Shown: positions 44,438 to 54,171 of the stretch, one piece after another
How the letters are laid out: every line of letters begins with the position of its first letter
Position numbering within the stretch: the first letter of the stretch is position 1
Assembly: GCA_020851975.1 (NCBI GenBank)
Contig: JADZBS010000032.1
Coordinates: forward strand, 1-54,703
Source of the DNA: Gammaproteobacteria bacterium
Lineage (GTDB): Bacteria > Pseudomonadota > Gammaproteobacteria > Steroidobacterales > GCA-2729495
Length of the DNA stretch: 54,703 nucleotides
Direction of reading: 5' to 3'
Made by a program: the position numbers and the translations under genes
Notes under the pieces: generated by a model
The model's input: the letters and a program-made list of their open reading frames with translations, nothing else
The model's database searches: none
What the model was told of the DNA's origin: nothing

Positions 44438-46488
44438 CCAGTCCGTCGAACGCCCCCACCGAACTAAGCTGCTGGCGGATCGAACGCGACGCCGACGCTA
44501 CCTGCTGGCTCGCCCTCGACCGGCCGGACTCGGGCACCAACACCCTGTCGCGAACCGTGATGCAGGAGCTCGACCAGGCACTCGACGCGATCGCCGCGGC
44601 GAGCGCCACCGGCCTGGTGATCTGGTCGGCCAAGCCGGGCGGCTTCGTGGCCGGGGCCGATATCAACGAGTTCCCGGCCATGCGCTCGGCCGAGGAAGCG
44701 GCGGCGCTCGTCCGCGAGGGCCAGCGCATCCTTGCGCGGATCGAGGCCCTCCCCTGCCCGAGCGTCGCCTTCCTCAACGGCAGCGCGCTCGGTGGCGGCC
44801 TGGAACTGGCGCTCGCGACGACCTGGCGGCTCGGCCTGGCCACGTTGCAGGGGCCTTGTCTCGGCCTGCCCGAGGTGCAGCTCGGCCTGCATCCGGGTTT
44901 CGGAGGTACGGTCCGCGCCACCCGGCTGCTCGGCGCTCGCCGGGCCCTGGAACTGATGCTCACCGGGCGCGCCATCACGCTGGCCGAGGCCGTCCGCTGG
45001 GGCCTGATCGACAGCACGGCCAACCTGCAGACCTGGCGCGACGATGCGCGGGCCCTGCTGCGAACGCCCCGACCACGGCGGCGCGTGTCGCCGCTGGATA
45101 CGCTGCTCGGGCTGGCTCCGGTGCGCAGCTGGCTCGCCCGCTCGCTGGTGCGCCAGACCCGGAAGAAGGCCGACCCGCGCCACTTTCCTGCGCCCTATGC
45201 GCTGATCGAACTGTGGCGCGCGCACGGTGCGGACGGCGCCGGCGCCTACGAGGCCGAGGCGCGTTCCTTCGCCGGTCTCGCCGTGACGCCCACATCTCGC
45301 AACCTGGTGCGGGCGTTCTTCCTCAAGGAGCGCCTGAAACGGCTCGCCGGACGCGCTACGCGACCGGCGCAGCGGGTGCATGTCGTCGGAGCCGGCGTCA
45401 TGGGCGGAGACATCGCCGCCTGGTGCGCTGCGCAGGGCCTGGAGGTGACCCTGCAGGATCGCGAATTGAAATTCATCGAGCCCGCCCTGGAGCGTGCGGC
45501 ACGGTTCTTTGCCCGGCGCCATGCCGACGATCCTGCGGGGCTCGCCGAAGTGCAGCGCCGCCTGCGGCCCGATGTGAATGGCGACGGCCTCGCCACCGCC
45601 GACGTGGTAATCGAGGCGATCTTCGAGAACCTCGAGGCCAAGCGCGCGCTCTGGCGCGACGTCGAGCGACGAGCGCGGGCCGACTGCCTGCTCGCGACCA
45701 ACACCAGCAGCATTACCCTGGAGGATATCGGCAGCATTCTTGCGGATCCTGCCCGGCTGATCGGCCTGCATTTCTTCAATCCCGTGACCCGCCTGCCCCT
45801 CGTCGAGGTCGTGCATGCGCCAGGCACCCGAGCGCCGGCCCTGCAGAACGGGCTCGCGTTTGCCCGCCAGATCGGCAAGCTGCCCATCGCCTGCCGCAGC
45901 CACCCCGGCTTCCTGGTCAACCGCATTCTCGCGCCCTACCTGGCCGAGGCACTGAGCCTGGCCCAGGAAGGCGTCCCGCTCGCCGCCATCGATGCGGCGG
46001 CCACCGACTTCGGCATACCCATCGGACCCGTCGAGCTCGCCGATACCGTGGGGCTCGACGTCGTCCTGCACGTCGCACGCATCATGGCACCGATCATCGG
46101 GCGGCCGGTGGCGCCGGTCCTCGAGCAGATGGTCGCCGCCGGACATCTCGGGCAGAAGACCGGTCGTGGCTTCTACGTCTACCAGGAGGGCCGGGCCGTC
46201 AAGCCGCACGGGCCCACCGTCTTCACGCCCGAGACGCAGGACAGGCTGGTGTTCGCGCTCCTGAACGAGGCCGCGCAATGCCTCGCCGAAGGCATTGTCG
46301 GTGACGCCGACCTGGTCGATGCCGGAGTGATCTTCGCGACCGGCTTTGCACCCTTCCGCGGTGGTCCGCTGCAGCATGCACGCAGCGTGGGCATCGATGC
46401 GGTGATCCGGCGGCTGGAGGAACTCACGGCCCGCCACGGTGTGCGCTTCGCGCCATCACCCGGCTGGCAGAAGCTGCGGACGATGTGA
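44434..46488 (+). CDS. fadJ: FadJ-like 3-hydroxyacyl-CoA dehydrogenase/enoyl-CoA hydratase
   Basis: 684 residues. The hydratase half has both catalytic Glu residues (GGGLELALATTWR and GLPEVQLGLHPGFGGTVR). The dehydrogenase half has the NAD loop VHVVGAGVMGGDIA, LATNTSSI, and the His in LIGLHFFNPVTRLPLVEVV with HPGFLVNRILAPY. It carries out the middle two steps of fatty-acid beta-oxidation. No thiolase gene (fadI/fadA) follows. Its overlap with the EEP gene is unusual for a fad gene. Confidence 0.92.
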   Translation: MTSPSNAPTELSCWRIERDADATCWLALDRPDSGTNTLSRTVMQELDQALDAIAAASATGLVIWSAKPGGFVAGADINEFPAMRSAEEAAALVREGQRILARIEALPCPSVAFLNGSALGGGLELALATTWRLGLATLQGPCLGLPEVQLGLHPGFGGTVRATRLLGARRALELMLTGRAITLAEAVRWGLIDSTANLQTWRDDARALLRTPRPRRRVSPLDTLLGLAPVRSWLARSLVRQTRKKADPRHFPAPYALIELWRAHGADGAGAYEAEARSFAGLAVTPTSRNLVRAFFLKERLKRLAGRATRPAQRVHVVGAGVMGGDIAAWCAAQGLEVTLQDRELKFIEPALERAARFFARRHADDPAGLAEVQRRLRPDVNGDGLATADVVIEAIFENLEAKRALWRDVERRARADCLLATNTSSITLEDIGSILADPARLIGLHFFNPVTRLPLVEVVHAPGTRAPALQNGLAFARQIGKLPIACRSHPGFLVNRILAPYLAEALSLAQEGVPLAAIDAAATDFGIPIGPVELADTVGLDVVLHVARIMAPIIGRPVAPVLEQMVAAGHLGQKTGRGFYVYQEGRAVKPHGPTVFTPETQDRLVFALLNEAAQCLAEGIVGDADLVDAGVIFATGFAPFRGGPLQHARSVGIDAVIRRLEELTARHGVRFAPSPGWQKLRTM

Positions 46489-46522
46489 ACAGGTTCCCGT
46501 ATCTGGCTAATCCGGTTATGGT

Positions 46523-46528
46523 TAAAAT
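46523..46528 (+). promoter_or_regulatory. Probable -10 box (TAAAAT) of the cyclic-nucleotide-binding gene
   Basis: TAAAAT in TATGGTTAAAATACG lies 70 bp before the ATG at 46599. The -35 region is not obvious. It stands in the 110-bp gap after fadJ. Confidence 0.4.
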
Positions 46529-46598
46529 ACGACGCCCGTCGTCGGTCCGGCGATCCACGGCGGGTGGGCATCGGCTTTTCTAACCGGCACGACCACGG

Positions 46599-47663
46599 AT
46601 GACTGGATCTCCTCTCACCATCGAGAGCCTGCGGAGGTTTACCCCTCTCGACAGCCTCAAGCGCGAGAACATCGCGGCGCTGGCCAAGAAGATCCAGAGC
46701 CATCAGCTCGACGCCGGCAAGAACCTCTTCAAGGAGGGCGACAGCGACCGGCGCACCTTCTACCTGCTGAATGGCACCCTGCAGCTCACGAACCAGGATG
46801 GCGGCCTGAAGACGGTCCGCGCCGGCAGCGACGAGGCACGCAACCCCATCTCCGCCATGCTGCCGCGGCGCTGGACCGCCCGGGCGGTCGACCGGGTCGA
46901 GTACATATCCATCGACACCGACCTGCTCGACGTCATGCTGACCTGGGACCAGACCGGCAGTTACGAGGTGCACGACCTCAACACCACGCAGACAGCACCG
47001 GCGCCGGACGACTGGATGACGACTCTGCTGCAGACCAAGGCCTTTCACCGCGTGCCTCCGGCCAACATCCAGGCCGTGTTCATGCGCATGCAGAAGGTCT
47101 CCTGCAATGCCGGTGACGTCGTCATCAAGCAGGGCGACGAAGGCGACTACTTCTACGCCAGTACCCGCGGGCGCTGCAGCGTGACGCGCGAAACGCCGCT
47201 CAACAAGGAAGGCATCAAGCTGGCCGAGCTCGGCGTGGGCGACACCTTCGGCGAAGAGGCACTGATTTCCGAGACGCGACGCAACGCCACCGTCACGATG
47301 CTCACCGAAGGCTCACTGATGCGCCTCGGCAAGGACGACTTCCGCACCCTGCTCAACGAACCGATGCTGGACTGGGTCAGCCACCAGGAGGCGAAGCAGA
47401 TCGTCACCCGCGGCGGCAAGTGGCTCGACGTGCGCCTGCCGAGCGAGTTCGAGGCCTTTCACGAAGCCAATGCGATCAACATCCCGCTCTACTTCATCCG
47501 CCTGAAGCTCGGCACGCTCGACCCCTCGCTGACCTACGTCGTCTGCTGCGACACCGGACGACGCAGCTCGGCAGGGGCTTTCATCCTCAATGAGCGCGGC
47601 TTCGACACCCGGGTCCTCCGGGGTGGCCTGAACACCACCGACAAGCGTTCCGGGACCTACTGA
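46599..47663 (+). CDS. Protein with two cyclic nucleotide-binding domains and a rhodanese domain
   Basis: 354 residues. The first cNMP-binding-like domain (about 10-125) is divergent: KNLFKEGDSDRRTFYLLNGTLQL. The second (about 145-258) is closer to consensus: DVVIKQGDEGDYFYASTRGRC and LGVGDTFGEEALISETRRNATV, where GEEAL plus Arg could hold the phosphate. The C-terminal rhodanese domain (about 265-350) keeps the active-site loop YVVCCDTGRRSSAGAFIL with a Cys near residue 316. No DNA-binding domain is seen, so it may link a nucleotide signal to sulfur or redox chemistry. Confidence 0.82.
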   Translation: MTGSPLTIESLRRFTPLDSLKRENIAALAKKIQSHQLDAGKNLFKEGDSDRRTFYLLNGTLQLTNQDGGLKTVRAGSDEARNPISAMLPRRWTARAVDRVEYISIDTDLLDVMLTWDQTGSYEVHDLNTTQTAPAPDDWMTTLLQTKAFHRVPPANIQAVFMRMQKVSCNAGDVVIKQGDEGDYFYASTRGRCSVTRETPLNKEGIKLAELGVGDTFGEEALISETRRNATVTMLTEGSLMRLGKDDFRTLLNEPMLDWVSHQEAKQIVTRGGKWLDVRLPSEFEAFHEANAINIPLYFIRLKLGTLDPSLTYVVCCDTGRRSSAGAFILNERGFDTRVLRGGLNTTDKRSGTY

Positions 47664-47690
47664 TCCGGATCCGGCAGCCAGGCGGCTGTC

Positions 47691-48029
47691 TCACATCGTG
47701 TGCGTGGGCTTGTCGCCGCCGAGTGCGCCGGCCAGGTAGTTCTCGATCTTCTTCTGCGTGGCGCCGCCGTCCTGGTCGCTGAACTGCACGCCGATGCCGG
47801 CCGTGCGCTTGCCCTGGGCACCCTTGGGCGTCATCCAGATGACCTTGCCCGCCACGGGGATCTTTTCGTCCTCGCCCATGAGGTTGAGCAGCATGAACAC
47901 CTCGTCGCCGAGCCGGTAGCTGCTGTTGGTCGGGATGAACAGGCCGCCGTTGCGGATGAACGGCATGTAGGCGAGATAGAGTGCGCTCTTGTCCTTGATG
48001 GTGAGCGTCAACAGGCCTGGCTTCGACAT
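47691..48029 (-). CDS. pilZ: PilZ-domain type IV pilus protein
   Basis: 112 residues. FIPTNSSYRLGDEVFMLLNLMGEDEKIPVAGKVIWMTPKG and GIGVQFSD (shown as blocks FIPTNSSYRLGDEV, PVAGKVIWMTPKG and GIGVQFSD) match the PilZ protein that sits next to holB in Pseudomonas and xanthomonads and is required for pilus biogenesis. It lacks the RxxxR of c-di-GMP-binding PilZ domains at the N-terminus. Its ATG overlaps the holB stop (TGATG). Confidence 0.9.
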   Translation of the reverse strand: MSKPGLLTLTIKDKSALYLAYMPFIRNGGLFIPTNSSYRLGDEVFMLLNLMGEDEKIPVAGKVIWMTPKGAQGKRTAGIGVQFSDQDGGATQKKIENYLAGALGGDKPTHTM

Positions 48030-49033
48030 CAGTTCTTCCCGTCCGCGGCTCGGTGGTCACCGTACCAGCGCTGCAACACCGCAGTGAACTGCACCGCCGT
48101 CGCCAGGGAACGGGCGACGTGCCGCTGCAACTCCTCGGCATCACGCAGACGCTGCAACGGGATGGTTGTTGGTTTCATCGTGTTTTGCAAGTCTGGCTCC
48201 CGCGCTGCGCCCCGCTCGCCCACGAGAGCCGCGCGCAGTCCCCGCGCCGCCTGCAGGTGCAACCAGCGAGCAGCCACGGCGGCGTCACCGCTCACCCAGC
48301 GTTGCGCCACGCCGGCGGGTGACTCGCGCCGGCAACGCAACGCCTCGAGATCCCCGGCATAGGCGGCCAGCCCGTCGCCGAGCCCGTCACGATGCCAGTC
48401 GAGCGCCTGCAGTGGAGCGCCACCGGCGAACTCCAGCAGTGCCTCGCAATCCCCGTTGCCGATCTGCGCAGCGAGCCAGTCGCGTGCCATCGCCCTTGCT
48501 GGCACCGGCACGTGCAACCGCTGGCACCGGCTGCGCACCGTCGGTGGCAGGCGCGCCGGGGCTGCGGCAACCAGGAGGATGGTACCCGCCGCCGGCGGCT
48601 CCTCGAGGGTCTTCAGCAGCGCGTTGGCCGCCTCGAGCGTCATCCGGTCAGCCGGGTAGATCACGGCCACGCGTGCTCCGCCCTGGTGGCTCGTGAGCTG
48701 CATGAAGGCAATGAGTTCCCGGATCGATTCCACCGGAATCATCGACTTCTCGGGCGGTGGGCGCACCATCATCAGGTCGGGATGCCCGAGCATGGTTTCG
48801 CCGGTCTCCTCGTCGGGCTCTCCGGCGAGTTCGGCCAGCGGCTCACCCGGCATGCCGAGCACGTGGGCCGCGAGCCACAGCGCCAGCCGGCGCCGGCCGG
48901 TGCCGGACACGCCATGGATGAGCAGCGACTGGGGCAGACGCCGCTGCGCATGCAGGCCTTCGAGCCGGCTTCGTGGCGCATCGAGCCACGGCGGCCATGT
49001 GCCGGGCGCTCGCTCGGTCGCGGCACGCGTCAT
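48029..49033 (-). CDS. holB: DNA polymerase III subunit delta prime
   Basis: 334 residues. Clamp-loader fold: LPQSLLIHGVSGTGRRRLALWL, SIRELIAFMQLTSHQGGARVAVIYPADRM, and ANALLKTLEEPPAAGTILLVA, the last being the conserved delta-prime block. The P-loop is degenerate (GTGRR), as usual for this non-hydrolysing subunit. The ATG overlaps the tmk stop and the stop overlaps the pilZ start. Confidence 0.93.
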   Translation of the reverse strand: MTRAATERAPGTWPPWLDAPRSRLEGLHAQRRLPQSLLIHGVSGTGRRRLALWLAAHVLGMPGEPLAELAGEPDEETGETMLGHPDLMMVRPPPEKSMIPVESIRELIAFMQLTSHQGGARVAVIYPADRMTLEAANALLKTLEEPPAAGTILLVAAAPARLPPTVRSRCQRLHVPVPARAMARDWLAAQIGNGDCEALLEFAGGAPLQALDWHRDGLGDGLAAYAGDLEALRCRRESPAGVAQRWVSGDAAVAARWLHLQAARGLRAALVGERGAAREPDLQNTMKPTTIPLQRLRDAEELQRHVARSLATAVQFTAVLQRWYGDHRAADGKN

Positions 49034-49686
49034 GCGCCCCCCTGGCCTTGCATGAATGCAGCCAGCTCGTTGCGGATGCCCGCCTGCACCGTGTCGATGC
49101 CGCCGCTTGCATCGATGACGCGGATGCGCTGCGGCTCGGCGAGCGCGCGGGCCAGGTAGCCGGCCCGGACGCGTCCGAAGAAGGCGGCATCCTCGCGCTC
49201 GAAGCGATCGCTCGCACCACGTTTCGCCCGCCGCAGACGTGTCGCTTCCCAGTCCGCATCGAGCAGCAGGGTCAGGTCCGGATGCAAGCCGTTCTGCACC
49301 GCCGCCTCGAGCTGGGCAATGACGGGCTCGGGCAGGCCCCGGCCGGCGCCCTGATAGGCGTAGCTGGCGTCGGTGAATCGGTCGCACACGACCCAGGTGC
49401 CCGCCGCCAGCGACGGTGCGATGAGTTCGGCGACATGCGCCGCGCGGGCAGCGAACATCAGCAGCAGTTCGGACATGGGCGGCAGCGCAATCTCGCCGGG
49501 TGCAAGCAGGATCTCGCGGATGCGCTCGGCCAGTGGAACGCCGCCCGGCTCCCGCGTGACGACCACCGCCAGGCCTGCCGCCCGCAGTGTGCCGGCCACG
49601 AATTCGAGGTGCGTCGACTTGCCCACGCCCTCGATGCCTTCGAGCGTCACGAAGCGACCGCGGGTGCCCGCCTGTGCGCGCCTCAC
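49030..49686 (-). CDS. tmk: Thymidylate kinase
   Basis: 218 residues. P-loop LEGIEGVGKSTHLEF, VVTREPGGVPLAERIREIL (DRX/TREPGG block), VCDRFTDASYAYQGAGRGL and the lid TRLRRAKRGASDRFE. It phosphorylates dTMP to dTDP. It overlaps mltG by 4 nt and holB by 4 nt in a tight operon. Confidence 0.96.
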   Translation of the reverse strand: MRRAQAGTRGRFVTLEGIEGVGKSTHLEFVAGTLRAAGLAVVVTREPGGVPLAERIREILLAPGEIALPPMSELLLMFAARAAHVAELIAPSLAAGTWVVCDRFTDASYAYQGAGRGLPEPVIAQLEAAVQNGLHPDLTLLLDADWEATRLRRAKRGASDRFEREDAAFFGRVRAGYLARALAEPQRIRVIDASGGIDTVQAGIRNELAAFMQGQGGA

Positions 49687-50699
49687 TTGCTGTCCTCCTT
49701 GAGCATCGCCAGGTAGCGTCTCACGGCCGCATTGTGTTCGCGCAGCGTGGCCGAGAAGACGTGGCTGCCATCCTCCTCGCCGCTGGCGACGAAGTACAGC
49801 GCCTCCGATTCGTCGGGATGTACGGCAGCAAGCAGCGAACTCTCGCCGGGCAGCGCGATCGGCGATGGCGGCAGCCCCGTGCGGGTGTAGCTGTTGTACG
49901 GCGTGTCCTGCGCGAGCTGGCGGCGGGTGAGGTCACCGTCGAAATTCCCGCCGAGCCCGTAGATCACGGTCGGATCGGCCTGCAGCCGCATGCCGGCCTG
50001 CAGGCGCCGGACGAACACGCCAGCGACACGCGAACGTTCCCGGTCGAGGCCGGTTTCCTTCTCGACGATCGACGCCAGAATCAGCGCCTCGTAGGGCGAG
50101 CGCAGCGGCAGGCCCGCACTGCGGCCGGCCCACGCGCGCTCGAGCACGGTCTTCATGCGCTCGTACGCCATCTGCAGGACCTCGCGGTCCGTGGTACCCC
50201 GCGCAAAACGATAGGTATCTGGAAAGAACCACCCTTCCGGGTGATCCGCGCCACCTGCCACCGCGGCCAGCAGGGCTGCATCGGCCTGGCCAGGCTCCGA
50301 TGCGCGGATGGCCGGATGACGGTGCACCGCCCGCAGCAGATCGTGCGTTGTCCACCCCTCGACGATCGTCAGCGCATGCAACCGGACCTTGCCTTCGACC
50401 AGCTGTCGCAGCAGCGCCATGGGCGTGGTGCCGGCCGGTACCAGGTACTCACCCGCCTTGATCCCGGCGGCCAGGCCGGTGAGACGCCCGTAGGCCAGCA
50501 CGATCCTCGGGTGTTCGAGGACGCCCTCCTCCTTCAGTCGCAGGACTACCGATCGCAATGATGCGCCGGCGGGAACCTCCAGGACGTAACCACTGTCGGG
50601 CAGGCTCAGCGGCTCGCGCAGCGCCGTGCGGGCGAACCAGGCGGCGGCACCCGCCAGAGCGAGCGCTGCGATGGCGACCAGCAGCAGCCGGCGCATCAT
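49683..50699 (-). CDS. mltG: Endolytic murein transglycosylase MltG
   Basis: 338 residues. An N-terminal membrane anchor (about 5-22) precedes a LysM-like region (YVLEVPAGASLRSVVLRLKE) and the catalytic YceG domain with LILASIVEKETGLDRERS (Glu) and GMRLQADPTVIYGLG, then YTRTGLPPSPIALPGE. It cuts nascent peptidoglycan and ends glycan strands. Overlaps pabC by 4 nt. Confidence 0.95.
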   Translation of the reverse strand: MMRRLLLVAIAALALAGAAAWFARTALREPLSLPDSGYVLEVPAGASLRSVVLRLKEEGVLEHPRIVLAYGRLTGLAAGIKAGEYLVPAGTTPMALLRQLVEGKVRLHALTIVEGWTTHDLLRAVHRHPAIRASEPGQADAALLAAVAGGADHPEGWFFPDTYRFARGTTDREVLQMAYERMKTVLERAWAGRSAGLPLRSPYEALILASIVEKETGLDRERSRVAGVFVRRLQAGMRLQADPTVIYGLGGNFDGDLTRRQLAQDTPYNSYTRTGLPPSPIALPGESSLLAAVHPDESEALYFVASGEEDGSHVFSATLREHNAAVRRYLAMLKEDSK

Positions 50700-51520
50700 G
50701 GGCCGGGCTCCCGCACACCGGCCTCAGCCAGGGCCTGCATCAGCCTCGCGGTCAGCGGACCCGTGCCGACGACACGCCCGTCCAGGCGATGCACCGGCCG
50801 GATGCCCACGAGGCTGCTGGTGACGAACATCTCCTCGGCGCCGGCCAGATCCGGTGTCCCGAGCCGCCCGACGACGCTCGGGATGCCGAGACCGGCAGCG
50901 ATCTCCAGAACGAGGTCGCGCATGATGCCGGCAACCCCTGCCGACCCGATGGCCGGTGTGAACAGCTGGCCAGCCCGGACCAGGAACAGGTTCGAACTCG
51001 TCCCACCGACCAAGCGACCATCACCTCCGAACATGATGCCCTCGTCGGCACCAACAGCCATCACCTGGGCCTGCGCCATCACATTATCGAGCCTGCCGAG
51101 CTTCTTGATGCCAGCCAGCACCGCGTTTTCACTCGCCGGTACGGTGCAGGTCACGGCGACAGCGCCGGGCCTGGGCTCGCCCGGAGCAGCCGGGAAGAAG
51201 CCGATGGCGAGCGTCGGCGCCGGGAGCGACGGCGGGCGGTAGCCCCGCGGCCCGGGGCCGCGGGTGACGATCAGTTTGGCCGTTCCGTTGCGCGTGCCGG
51301 CCCCGAGCGAGGCCAGTTGTGTCCTGATCATCCCGGCATCGGGCACCGGCAGCGCCAGGCGCCTGCAGCCGGCGGTGAGCCGGGCCAGGTGCCGATCGAG
51401 GAGTCGCGGCGTGGCTTGCCGCCAGGCGATGGTTTCGAAGAGCCCGTCGCCGTACGCGAAGCCGCGATCCTCGATATCGACGACCCCAGCCGCCTCGCCA
51501 TTGACCAGCCACCGCCCCAT
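50696..51520 (-). CDS. pabC: Aminodeoxychorismate lyase
   Basis: 274 residues, fold type IV PLP enzyme. NGEAAGVVDIEDRGFAYGDGLFETI start, PLP Lys in GTAKLIVTRGPGPRGY, and EGIMFGGDGRLVGGTSSNLF. It makes p-aminobenzoate from aminodeoxychorismate for folate. It directly follows pabB (1-bp gap), so the two steps are co-expressed. Confidence 0.94.
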   Translation of the reverse strand: MGRWLVNGEAAGVVDIEDRGFAYGDGLFETIAWRQATPRLLDRHLARLTAGCRRLALPVPDAGMIRTQLASLGAGTRNGTAKLIVTRGPGPRGYRPPSLPAPTLAIGFFPAAPGEPRPGAVAVTCTVPASENAVLAGIKKLGRLDNVMAQAQVMAVGADEGIMFGGDGRLVGGTSSNLFLVRAGQLFTPAIGSAGVAGIMRDLVLEIAAGLGIPSVVGRLGTPDLAGAEEMFVTSSLVGIRPVHRLDGRVVGTGPLTARLMQALAEAGVREPGP

Positions 51521-51521
51521 C

Positions 51522-52907
51522 TCAGTCCGGCCCGTCCTGCAGCGCCAGCAGCATGCCCTTCGCCTTGGCGCGCGTTTCCTCGAGTTCGCGCTCGGGGGTG
51601 GAATCGGCCACGATGCCGCTGCCGGCGCTCAGGCGCCAGCCACCCTCATCCAGCGTGAGCGTGCGGATGAGGATGTTGAAGTCGCAGCTGCCGTCGCGGT
51701 TCAGGTAGCCCATCGACCCGGTATACGGGCCCCGGGGCCGGTCTTCCAGTTCCCGGATGATGCCCATGCCACGCACCTTGGGGCAGCCGGTAATGGTGCC
51801 GCCCGGGAACACGGCTCGGAGCACCGCACCCGGGCTGGCATCGGAGCGCAGCGTGCCGCTGACGGTGGAGACGATATGGTGCACGTGGGCATACGACTCG
51901 ACGGTCATCAGGTCCTCGACCCGCACCGTGCCGGGCTGGCAGATGCGCCCGAGGTCATTGCGCTCGAGGTCGATCAGCATGACATGTTCGGCACGTTCCT
52001 TGTCGCTGGCGATCAGTTCGGCGCGGTGCTGCCGGTCTTCGGCTCCGGTCGGCGAACGTGGTCGCGTGCCGGCGATCGGACGCGTCTCGACGCGCTGGCC
52101 ACGCACCTCGACGAGGCGTTCCGGCGACGAGGAGACGAGCCAGCCGCTGCCGAAGCGCACCAGTCCGGCGAATGGCGCCGGGTTGGTGCGTTGCAGGCGC
52201 TCGAAGACGCGCCACGCCGGCATCCCGGGTACGGCCGGGCCGTGCCACTGCCGGCTCAGGTTCACCTGGTACACGTCGCCGCGAGCGATGTGCCCGCGTG
52301 CCAGCCGGACGGCGTGCAGGAAGCGCTGCGGGTCCTCCTCGACGATGACTCCCGCGGCCGTGGCCGGGCCGCCTGGCCTGCCGGTGCGCTGCCGGCGCCT
52401 GGCCCGCAGCGCGTCCCCGGCGATCACGTCCAGCAGAGGCGCCTGGTCCGCCTCGGCCACGGCCGTCACCGAGCCGGTGCCGTGATCGTGGATCAGCGCC
52501 GCCGGCACACGCACCGCACTCGCCACGGGAAACGCCGGGTCCGTCGTCATCGGCACGCTCGGCTCGATCTGGCTGGCCAGCTCGTACCCGAGCACGATGA
52601 ACCAGCCGCCGGTGAACGGCAGGTCGGGCAGCCCGGCTGGCAGCGGTCCTGTCTCGCGCCACCAGCGGTCGAGGGCGGCGAGAAAGTCCCGGTCCTCCAC
52701 CACGGCACCAGGGCCGCTCAGTTGCCCGTCGGCCGCCAGGGTGAGGGCTTCGCCCGGAAAGGCGAACAGGATGTCGTAGCGACCGGTACCGGACGCTCCA
52801 CCGCGACTTTGGAGCAGGCACGGATACCGGTCCGGTGCCTCGATGTGGAACTCGAGCAGGTCGACGGGGTGAGGCAGCCGCAGCGAACTGGCGGGCGACC
52901 TGACCAC
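51522..52907 (-). CDS. pabB: Aminodeoxychorismate synthase component I
   Basis: 461 residues from GTG at 52907. The chorismate-binding core has GDVYQVNLSRQW, SSSPERLVEV, TRPIAGTRPR (PIAGT rather than the PLAGT more often seen in TrpE), LIDLERNDLGRI, FPGGTITGCPK and SAGSGIVADSTPERELEET. With a PabA-type glutaminase it makes aminodeoxychorismate. It sits between fabF and pabC, in a position where E. coli has only pabC. Confidence 0.93.
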   Translation of the reverse strand: MVRSPASSLRLPHPVDLLEFHIEAPDRYPCLLQSRGGASGTGRYDILFAFPGEALTLAADGQLSGPGAVVEDRDFLAALDRWWRETGPLPAGLPDLPFTGGWFIVLGYELASQIEPSVPMTTDPAFPVASAVRVPAALIHDHGTGSVTAVAEADQAPLLDVIAGDALRARRRQRTGRPGGPATAAGVIVEEDPQRFLHAVRLARGHIARGDVYQVNLSRQWHGPAVPGMPAWRVFERLQRTNPAPFAGLVRFGSGWLVSSSPERLVEVRGQRVETRPIAGTRPRSPTGAEDRQHRAELIASDKERAEHVMLIDLERNDLGRICQPGTVRVEDLMTVESYAHVHHIVSTVSGTLRSDASPGAVLRAVFPGGTITGCPKVRGMGIIRELEDRPRGPYTGSMGYLNRDGSCDFNILIRTLTLDEGGWRLSAGSGIVADSTPERELEETRAKAKGMLLALQDGPD

Positions 52908-52929
52908 GACCGCCGGCCGTCCCGGCCGC

Positions 52930-54171
52930 TCAGACGCGGCGGAAGATCACGCTGCCGTTCGTGCCGCCAAAGCCGAACGAGTTCGAGATGGCGGCGTCGA
53001 TCTTCATGCGGCGGGCAACGTTGGGCACATAGTCGAGATCGCACTCGGCATCCGGGTTGTCGAGATTGATCGTCGGCGGCGCCACCTGGTCGCGGATGGC
53101 GAGCACGGAAAACACGGCTTCCACCGCCCCGGCAGCGCCGAGCAGGTGGCCGGTGGTTGACTTGGTCGAGCTGACCGCGAGACGCGTGGCATGCTCGCCG
53201 AAGGCACGCTTGATGGCGCGCGTCTCGGCCAGGTCGCCGAGTGGCGTCGACGTGCCGTGGGCGTTGACGTACTGCACGGCCGATGCGTCGAGGCCGGCAT
53301 CGCGCAACGCAGCTGCCATGCAGGCGCGGGCGCCTTCCCCGTCGTCCGGCGGCGCGGTGATGTGATGGGCATCCCCGCTCATGCCGAAACCGACCAGTTC
53401 GGCCAGCATGGTCGCACCGCGGCGGCGCGCGGATTCGTATTCCTCCAGCACGAGCGCCGCACCACCGTTGCTGAGCACGAAGCCGTCGCGATCGCGGTCC
53501 CAGGGCCGGCTGGCGCGCTGTGGGTCGTCGTTGCGCTGTGACAGCGCGCGGGCGGCGCAGAAGCCGCCGAGGCCCAGCGTCGTCGTGGCATGTTCGGCGC
53601 CACCGGCGACGATGGCGTCGGCGTCACCCGCAGCGATCAGGCGGCCGGCGATTCCGATGCAGTGCGTCGACGTGGTGCAGGCCGTGACGAGCGCGATGTT
53701 CGGTCCGCGGAAGCCGAACTCGATCGACACGTACCCCGAGATCATGTTGATGATGCTTGCCGGGACGAAGAACGGGGATATTCGGCGTGGCGAGTTCGCC
53801 TCGGCGTACTTGCGGTAGTTCGCCTCGATGGTGCCGATGCCGCCGATCCCGGACCCCAGGGCCACGCCGACGCGGTCCGGCGCATACCCTGCCGCATCGA
53901 GGCCGGCATCGCGGATGGCCTGTCGAGCGGCCACGATGCCGTACTGGATGAAGGTATCCATCTTCCGGGCTTCCTTGGCCGGAATATGGTCCTCCACGTT
54001 GAAGTCCCGGATGCAGCCGCCAAAGCGCGTCGAGTAGTCGCTGACGTCGAACTCGGTGATGGGCCCGATGCCGCTCACGCCCTCGACGACATTGCGCCAG
54101 GCCGTGGCGATGTCGTTGCCCACCGGCGCAACGATCCCCATGCCGGTGACGACCACCCGTCGCTTGGACAT
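52930..54171 (-). CDS. fabF: Beta-ketoacyl-ACP synthase II
   Basis: 413 residues. The active site is complete: Cys in [14 protein letters not shown] (about 164), His in [12 protein letters not shown], His in [14 protein letters not shown], and the [11 protein letters not shown] end. It elongates acyl-ACP in fatty-acid synthesis. It is 83 bp downstream of acpP on the same strand. Confidence 0.97.
   Translation of the reverse strand: MSKRRVVVTGMGIVAPVGNDIATAWRNVVEGVSGIGPITEFDVSDYSTRFGGCIRDFNVEDHIPAKEARKMDTFIQYGIVAARQAIRDAGLDAAGYAPDRVGVALGSGIGGIGTIEANYRKYAEANSPRRISPFFVPASIINMISGYVSIEFGFRGPNIALVTACTTSTHCIGIAGRLIAAGDADAIVAGGAEHATTTLGLGGFCAARALSQRNDDPQRASRPWDRDRDGFVLSNGGAALVLEEYESARRRGATMLAELVGFGMSGDAHHITAPPDDGEGARACMAAALRDAGLDASAVQYVNAHGTSTPLGDLAETRAIKRAFGEHATRLAVSSTKSTTGHLLGAAGAVEAVFSVLAIRDQVAPPTINLDNPDAECDLDYVPNVARRMKIDAAISNSFGFGGTNGSVIFRRV

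Noticed and set aside
44464..46437. Open frame of 657 codons antisense to the FadJ-like gene
   Set aside because: FadJ motifs are complete on the plus strand; the antisense product shows no motif.
48890..48960. Degenerate Walker A in HolB
   Set aside because: Delta-prime subunits do not hydrolyse ATP and commonly have a broken P-loop.
51264..53069. Open frame of 601 codons antisense to pabC, pabB and the end of fabF
   Set aside because: It crosses three clear genes and has the same low-complexity composition as other antisense frames.
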